Positions 21,476 through 29,035 of a DNA stretch of 29,035 nucleotides are shown here, piece by piece. Position 1 is the stretch's first letter. Every line of letters starts with the position of its first letter. The position numbers and the translations under genes were made by a program. The notes under the pieces were generated by a model, which saw nothing but the letters and a program-made list of their open reading frames with translations, was not told the origin of the DNA and made no database searches. Source of the DNA: Smittium mucronatum. Lineage: Eukaryota; Kickxellomycota; Harpellomycetes; Harpellales; Legeriomycetaceae. Location: assembly GCA_001953115.1 (NCBI GenBank), contig LSSL01001792.1, positions 1 to 29,035 of the forward strand. Direction: 5' to 3'.

Positions 21476-21716
21476 ATGGCAGATTCTTAGACTCGCCAGA
21501 TATTTTACTGACAAGAGTTTCTTTTTTCCTTTTTAGTAAAAATATTAATTATTAATAAGCTTCTTTTTATTCGATTAAAACCAAATTGCAGCAAATAATA
21601 ATTCGGAAAAAGCTAAATTAGGCAAGTTTTCCACAATTTCAAAAACTATACATAGTCATTAAGCCAATAGTATACTGAAGTAAAATCGGTCTATAGGACT
21701 TGGAGGAAAAAGGCGT
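21476..21716 (+). repeat. Dispersed repeat, copy B
   Basis: This is a diverged partner of 11737-11990 in the same orientation. GGCAGATTCTT, TTTTACTG, a T-rich block, CTTTTTATTCG, GCAAATAATAATT and AATTTCAAAAACTATACA appear in the same order and spacing. It is non-coding and heavily mutated. Confidence 0.6.
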
Positions 21717-24700
21717 CTGGTCTTGAAAAGAATCCCCCATATATCAAAAATGACTAAAATTTGTAGTAAATTCAATTTGAAATTTTTAGCTGGATTATAC
21801 AGGTTCATTAAACCATTAACAAGTAAATTAAAATATTGGATATTTTTTAATCTGTTGTATTTAGTTAAAAACGCTTTTCACAAATCTATTTTCAAGAATA
21901 CGTGAAAATTAATTTAAACTTATACTTCCTTAGAAAACTTTAATGTATAAATATCGATTAATATGCCGCTAGCTTTGCAAGACGGATTAAACATATTAGT
22001 AAAAATTAATATTGCTTTATCAAATTCGAAATTAATTTATTCCATAAGATTAAAATTTCCGCTTATATTAGTTAAAATATTATTGAAAAATCACATATTA
22101 ACGTCCTTTTTTCTAATAACTCGAATTTATTTTATATATTCTATATTTTGTTTTTTTAACCGAAATTTGCCTTATTTAACTTGATATTCGGCCGTAAATT
22201 TTATTTAATATGGTTTGGTTTGTTTGATTAGAAATAAAAACAACTCTAGGTGAAAAAAAATAATATAAAAATGAAAAAAAAGAGAAATTGATAAAATATA
22301 ATCTTATTAAAACACAATTTATGTTTTCATCAAAAATTTCATCGATTTTGTTATAAAAGTTCCGTTATAACGTTGGTTCGTGGTAAAGGACTAAATCTTT
22401 TAAATCTAAATTAGTAGATTATTTTTCAAATTAAAGTAAATATATTATAAGATAAAAAATTATTAAATTTAATATTAAATTTAAATGGGTTAGTAAAAAA
22501 TCACGTATTTTTTAAAATAAAATTTAATAAACGTTTTCATATAATCTGCTTTTTACTTTTAATAAAAAAACTTATATAGAATCATTTTTTCGGTGTTTAA
22601 AGATTTTTTTCTGCTATATAAATACTATTAATAACAATTTTATTTTCAATTTTATTGATTTTTTAATAATTCTAATGCCTTTTTGATCGTCATTTCAAAT
22701 GAAAGTACAAAAAAAACTGTGTTTAGAGTGCTAGCCTTTAAAACTTTATATCCAAAAAATAATTCATATCTTTCTAGATTTTATAACCAAGTTCAATAAA
22801 AAATAATTTATTTTAATAAAACTATTTTTGGAGGCTTAAAAAAGATAAATAGGAATAAATGTGAAAAAAACAGGAAATTATTGGATGGAAGTTTCTTGGT
22901 ATTATACTACCAAAAAAATCGTATTTATTAAATTTGGCATTTATTTAATAATATCTACACGTTATATTTGTTTTTTTAGAAAATTATAATTATATAATTA
23001 TGTATATTTGGTAAGCTTTCTCTCTAAAATCAGGAATTAATTACTAATAAAAATTGATAGTATCCATCAGCCAATATACATATATATATAGTAATCAGTG
23101 TTTCATTCAGTGTTTTATCAAAAAAGGGATGGAATTAAAGTTTTTAACTTTATATTGCACTTATAAATTCATTTTTATTAAATCTTACAAAATAATTGAT
23201 TTTTTTATAGCAGGTTTTAATAAAGAAATAAAGACATAAAAAAATATTCATTTTAAGAATATAAAAATTGCCATAATAAATTTAAATGGATGAAATATAG
23301 ATAATGATAATATTATATTACTTTTTTTTTTGGAGTGAAATAATTATGTGGATTTTATGTATATATAATTTTTATAGGTCTATTTTTTAATAAATGATAT
23401 TTTCGATTTCCCTATTATTATGATTATTTATCAAATTTAATCATACTTTTTTTCCATTCCCTTGGACACCCATCTGAGGAAAAAAAATTTTAGGACCAAA
23501 ATATAAAAAAATCATTATAAATAAATATATTTGACGGCTAATAATGTTATGCAATATATCATTTATTTGTTTAACGGTATTTTTGTGTAAAAAAATTGCA
23601 AAAATAAAACTAACTGACAAAAAAATAATATTTCTAATGTATATTTTAATAATATAATAAATTTAAACCAAGAAATAAAGCTTTGTAATTAAAATAATAA
23701 GGTTATATTTTCCAAGTAAAATGAAATGGTATATATTTTTTCTATAAACTATACCTTTTAATACGCTGTACTTTTGAAACCAGGATATAATTTGATGTTA
23801 TAATGTAAAAACATATATCCAAGTAATATATTTATTTTTGATACCAGTAATTTATAGTATATAAAAGTAAAATGAAAAAAATTGTCACTTTTGGATTCAT
23901 GGATATTTATATTTATATATATCAAATAAAACTTCTCTTTATTTATCTATATTTAAAATTATCCAAAATTTTACCATAAAAAAATTCTTACACCAGAAAA
24001 AACAATATTTCCTCTTACTATAGTTGAAAATATTTTTGGGAATATCTATAAAAAATCAAAAGATAACCCATTTTATTGTTAAGGTACTTATAAAAATGAT
24101 TTTTTCTATAATTAAACACTGGAGAATTTCTAATAATTTTTCTAAAAAATCATTTTATTATAACTCTAATTATTGATTTTTTAAAATATAAGAAAATTTA
24201 ACCTTATTTTTTAGTTTTATCTAGTGATTTTACTATTTTGAAATAATGCATCTCCAAAGATCGAAAGAAAAACAGAAGAACCAACCATAAATTAATTAAA
24301 AATATGCTAAAATTCTTGAAAATTGTTATAATTTTTTGCTGAAATTTATTCAGAAAATCTATCTACCATTTATTTTTAAAGATAATTACAGGTAAATCTA
24401 GGTATATTGGATTTTTTATCACTTAAAACACTCTTTATCTTTAATTTAAAAAAATATTACTCTTAAAGGATTTTTCTTGTGCTCTTATCCTTCTTTTAAA
24501 AATTATTTCTTTTTTTACGTATTGAAAAGATTGAGCAAAAATAAAAAAAGTTAGACCCAGTAAACTCTCCTTTCATTGGAAAATTAACCCATATAAAATC
24601 ACAAAAAATGTCTTTGAGAGCAAAAAAAAAATGCGTCGGATCGAATTTTAATGAAAAAATGGCGTATAAAAGACCTTCTGTGGATTACTTCTGGTATTAT

Positions 24701-24783
24701 ATCAACAGCAAAGTCTGAAGTGGAGCAATATATCATAATTATATTTATAATTTATTTAAGGTCTTATAGCTAGCATAAAAGCT

Positions 24784-24806
24784 TTATTATTATTATTATT
24801 ATTATA
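24784..24806. repeat. (TTA)n microsatellite
   Basis: A run of seven to eight TTA units, intergenic. Confidence 0.9.
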
Positions 24807-25710
24807 TTGTACTGAAAATATAATTAAAAATTGGAGTAATGTATTGGAGATATTAATGACCTCAATTCAAATTAAAAAACTTATTTTTTATTATAAAATT
24901 GATTTAAAAAAAATATCGAAAATGAAAAAAAAATCAGAATACAAATCAATTTTTAAATTTTTTCGAAATCAAAGAATATCGGTTTAAAATTATTTAATAA
25001 ATAACTAATTTATTAAATTTGAATAAAATATCAAAATAAGCTTATTTAAAAGAGAATATCTTTATAATTTTTATTATTCCTTTAGCGTATTTTTTTTTTG
25101 CTTATAAGGATTTAAATAGGAGATAGTAATTTTAACCGCCTAAAATTTTTGATTTATTCATGGATGATTTTTTTTATTAAAAACTTTTTTTCTAAAGTAA
25201 ATTGAGTTATATACGGTTAAAGTTAAATATCGAAAGGAAAAAAAATAGCTCTTTGTTTATTTTTTGGTGAAATTTATATTTTTTGAGGGGTCAGTTGTCT
25301 TCCACTAGCGATTTATGGTATTTAAATTCATAAATATCCACTACAAACTCATAATTATGCACTAAAAAAATATCCTATGAAAATTAATGTAATTTAAAAT
25401 AAAATGCTATCAATAATATATTAAAAGCTCAGAAAACGAAGGCCAGGTCTGCAATGTGATATTTAAATGGAATTTATACATTTTCTAAATTCACATTTTT
25501 TTACTGCTTTTTTTTTTGAAAGAAAATTTTGTGCAAAAAATATCCAAAAAATATATATATCTTATTTAAAATAGTATGGAAGTAAATAAAAATATCTTTC
25601 TTCTGAAATATCAATTTTATTTCTTACAAATTCGGTAAAAAATACTATTTTTTTTTATAGGAAATTTTTTTAAAATATTTTAAAGCTGTTAAAAACTGTA
25701 AAAATACACT

Positions 25711-25789
25711 AAAAAAGATTTAAATATGAATTTTATCCCACTCTCATCTGTCGCTCTAACGGCTCCGTAACCACTGGACATTGGCTTAA
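25711..25789 (-). repeat. tRNA-like / SINE-like relic
   Basis: On the minus strand, TGTCCAGTGGTTACGGA (25780-25764) resembles a tRNA D-arm with box A, including a TCC/GGA stem around an AGTGGTTAC loop. About 42 nt downstream, GGATAAAATTC (25738-25728) resembles box B (GGTTCAAATTC) with two mismatches. A T6 run (25716-25711) could terminate RNA polymerase III. The T-stem and acceptor stem do not pair, so this is not an intact tRNA. A tRNA-derived SINE fragment or tRNA pseudogene is the best reading. Confidence 0.35.
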
Positions 25790-28700
25790 GGGGTAAAAAA
25801 TACTAAGACATAGATTATCTCAAGCTGTAATATGTCACATATTAAATCCTTTTTTTTTTTTAGATGTTTTATTTGGTTATTATAAAATAATTGTCTTGAT
25901 AATACATAAAATTCGAAATCAGTTTTATTTTTAATACTTTTAAAATGTATTATAGTTTTTATGACACCTTTTAACTATGATATCAAGGATTTTTACTTAT
26001 ATTTGACAATAATTCATAAAATTTATATTATATATATCACTTATCAAAGTTCAATATACTATATAGATTTTTAAAAAGTGCAATTTGAATAAAATAGTAA
26101 AAAAAATCTTTCTTTTTTTCTTTTAAAATTATTTTTAAATTAAATGATTTTTAAATTGAGATAAAATTAAGCGTTATCTAATAGTTAGCATTTTTGCAAG
26201 CTAAAAATGAAGCGTCTTCATATACCTTCTATCACAATTATGTTTAAATGTAGAAATATTAAACTTTTATTCTATATAACTTTAATTTCAGAGAATTATA
26301 GCTAGGAATTCACTTTCATATAAACTATTTTACTTCAAATATCTGAAATTATTGCAATTTTAAATACTTAAACTTTTTTTATTTGTATTAAATAAATTAA
26401 AAAAAAATTTATTCAATATTTATCTTGTGAAAAATATAATATTGATCTAAATTCCAAAAAAAGCTATATTCTGATTGTATTATAATTAAAGCATAACTTT
26501 TACGGAGAAATTGGAATCCTCGTGTTAAAAGCCAATATAAATAAAGGTAAATGTTAATTTATCAAAAATATCTTATTAACTGATCCAGTCCGTATTTTTT
26601 TATATTTCATCTTATTTATTTGGAAAATTCACACTTTAAAACCCTATAAAATTTAAGAAAAAAATGCGTGATGTATAAATTAAAATTTCCATTATAAATA
26701 TAATAAAAATTTCAATTTGTTTTTAATTTTAGATTTACCAATATAATATCTGAATTTCAAAAAAAATAATATTGGATTTTATGAAGAATCTGTTTTAAAA
26801 AAATGTCAATTTTAATAGAGTTGATATAATTCGCAATTTTATTAGAAACCAATTAATTTGAATCAAAAAAAAATCTTCTATTGTAAATTTTTTGGTAATC
26901 TATTATATCCAGTAAATTTTTCTAAATATATTTCAGACTAAGGGTTTGTGAACAAGGTCTTTTTATAAAAAATTTCAAAATAAGAGGAAATAAATCAGCT
27001 GAAAATTTTAAATTAGAAAAAGTGAATTTTTGTCTAAAATATAATTAAACGATACTTTTTAGATAAAAATGAGAAAAAAATAAGGTTTTAAGTTAAAAAA
27101 AGGTTCTAATAGTCCGAACTGATTGGTAAGACACTAGATTTCGATAGGTTGATTACAATTTATTGGCTTTGCGACGATATTTTTAAATAATAAACCAGTA
27201 TTTTAAGCAGTAAAATTAATACTGGTTTTGAAAATAATCATCCATATATATTTATATGGTTATAATTTTAAAAATATCGTAATAATCTTCTGAGTTATGA
27301 TATTTTAGAATTTTACTGATTTTTTCAAATTTTTATTTTTTTCATTTGATGTGAGATTCAAAATGAAGTTAGAATTCTTAAAAAATAGATAAAATTAGTA
27401 AAAACGTTTGTTATATAGTAGTTATTTAACCAATAAAAACTTTAGGAATATTTTATTAACAGAAAAATAATATAAAATTAACTAAACTTGTATTTCCATT
27501 TTCTTTTGGCATTCTTTATAATCTTATAATTAATTTAATAGCTTTTGAAAAAAATAAGCTTATCAATTATGTAATCTTCAGTGACAATTATTATCAATTT
27601 AAAAAAATATCGGAAAATAAATTAATCTAAGATCTTTTTTGAGGCAAAATTTTTTTTATAAGGTATAAGATATTCAAATACAAAAAAAAACGGAATTATG
27701 CAAATTGAAAAAAATCGTGGTATTTTTTAAAAATTTATCAAAAAACCCAGTGTTTTGACAGGATATTGGGTATTCTGATAAAAATATCAAAAAAAAAAAT
27801 CATTGGCCAGATTTTAAAAATCTATTAGTTATAAAAAAGCTATAATAACATTATAACTATTTTTTTAGTTCTGGATTTTAATTTTTGATTAAATTATAAA
27901 TAAATTAATTAACAATTTTAATGCATTTTTATTGCTATTTTATCTAAAATGACCAAAATTTCACTTTAATATAAGGAATACAGAAAAGATCCAAGAAAAA
28001 AAGTTTAAATGTAAGAATTTTGATATAGATAGTCCAGAGTATCTAAAATAATAATTTAAAGGATGTTTGACACATAATTGGTTTTAAAAATTTTATCACT
28101 TCATAATTTAAATTTTATTGATATATGATACATGCTCTCCATTTAAATTAATTTACTGAATAAAAAAAATATGAACCTTTTATATTTAATTTCTAGAATT
28201 TGCTGATATTCAAACATTGTTAGATATAAATTTCTATTTTTTTAAAAAAAACGTGATGATCCTACAATCGAAGCAACTTTTTTTACTCCCTTTTTCTTGT
28301 GAAATAGTATTATGTATAATGTTTACCGAAGAGGAAAGCGTTTTTCTTGAAACTTTTAATTCAAATAATTTTAAATAATTTTATTGATGGGCTCTCATCC
28401 TGGTTACTTTTTTAAAAAAATGAAATATTTTTGATCGAAATATATAAATAAAATACCGATTTTTTTTCAATTTTAAATACTAGCTTTGGGAAAATTGAAG
28501 AGCGAGATTTTTTTATGCTTAAGAATTTTTAGTTTTAAATGAATAATAATTTTAATTTTTCTGAAATGTAATGATATTTCCGTATTATGATTCTCAAGTA
28601 ACAAATAATCTTATTTCACATGTTAAGATTGAATATTTAAACCTTTATAGGTATATTTATTCGAATATTTGAATTTTCTAAATGCGTTTTTAATGAAGTA

Positions 28701-29035
28701 TTAAGTCTAATTTAACTAAGAATATATTATTATTAAATTTCATCTAAAATTTTTTAAGCATATCTCGCTTTGTACAAAATTTAATCTTGTTTCTTTAAAT
28801 TAAACTTAAATTAGTTTATTATAAATTAATGAATAATAAAACTCCTTAACATAAAAATTGGTTTAATATATTTATGAAATCTTTATTGTTTTTTTAATCA
28901 GATCTTTAATAAAAAAAATAAAACCCCAAAACTATCTTAATTATTTTAAAATTTGAAATTCTGAAATTCAAATTTTAATTTATTATCCTCGAATAACTAA
29001 GATTAGCTTATTTTTTATAGAAAAAAATAAACTCC

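Larger units (their letters stand above)
19901..29035. other. AT-rich intergenic desert
   Basis: About 9 kb dominated by A/T runs. Start-to-stop frames at 21723-21905, 21963-22184 and 23054-23239 (all +) give 60-73 codon products rich in Ile, Leu, Phe, Lys and Asn, with no recognisable domain. I treat them as chance. The separately listed items inside are simple repeats, a C13 tract, a dispersed repeat copy and a tRNA-like relic. Confidence 0.65.

Noticed and set aside
21723..22184. Two consecutive + frames (60 and 73 codons)
   Set aside because: They are Ile/Leu/Phe/Lys-rich with no motif, and no splice join was found that makes a longer protein.
22371..22430. Possible tRNA around TTGGTTCGTGGTAAAGG
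   Set aside because: It has no T-arm or acceptor-stem pairing. The resemblance is limited to a D-arm-like string.
27118..27170. tRNA-like string (GATTGGTAAGACACTAGATTTCGAT followed by GGTTGATTAC, shortened here)
   Set aside because: The anticodon stem does not pair, box B lacks its conserved C, and no acceptor stem is present.
1..29035. CRISPR arrays, bacterial operons, phage or prokaryotic defence systems
   Set aside because: There are no regularly spaced direct repeats, no ribosome-binding-site operon structure and no relevant proteins. The three genes are spliced and eukaryotic.

Overview
The window looks like nuclear DNA from a very AT-rich fungus. The evidence is three spliced protein-coding genes with short GT-AG introns (59-202 nt) and branch-site-like ACTAAT or TACTGAT motifs. 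One gene also encodes a zinc-finger pair of the Msn2 type that is typical of fungi. A complex I subunit argues against fungi that have lost complex I, such as anaerobic rumen chytrids. The extreme AT bias, an STK32/YANK kinase and low-complexity tails suggest an early-diverging lineage, possibly Zoopagomycota or Harpellales. That placement is only a guess.

Layout: 1-10216 is almost pure AT-rich intergenic DNA. It holds microsatellites, a degenerate inverted-repeat element (about 5225-5706) and a less AT-rich stretch (about 8600-10000) with no gene I can defend. The genes sit in the middle. A two-finger C2H2 transcription factor lies on + (10217-11424, three exons, one of only 16 nt). NDUFA13/GRIM-19 lies on + (13215-13800, two exons). 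An STK32/YANK-type AGC kinase with a long disordered tail lies on - (17658-14787, four exons). NDUFA13 and the kinase converge, with their stop codons about 1 kb apart. From 17659 to 29035 I find no supportable gene. About 17700-19900 is less AT-rich and looks like decayed former coding or mobile DNA. About 20000-29035 is AT-rich desert with a C13 tract, microsatellites, a diverged second copy of a repeat found near 11740, and a tRNA-like relic near 25710-25790.

The three genes do not form an obvious pathway or cluster. They are a stress-type transcription factor, a respiratory-chain subunit and a probably membrane-anchored signalling kinase. I did not find a convincing new multi-gene system. 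The most useful observations concern gene architecture: the 16-nt microexon carrying a zinc ligand, an in-frame retainable kinase intron, an acceptor fused to a perfect donor, predicted conservation of stress-response-element (STRE) specificity, and a CCAAT cluster upstream of NDUFA13. A few fossil repeats are also recorded. All exon joins were made by eye from frame continuity, splice signals and family resemblance.
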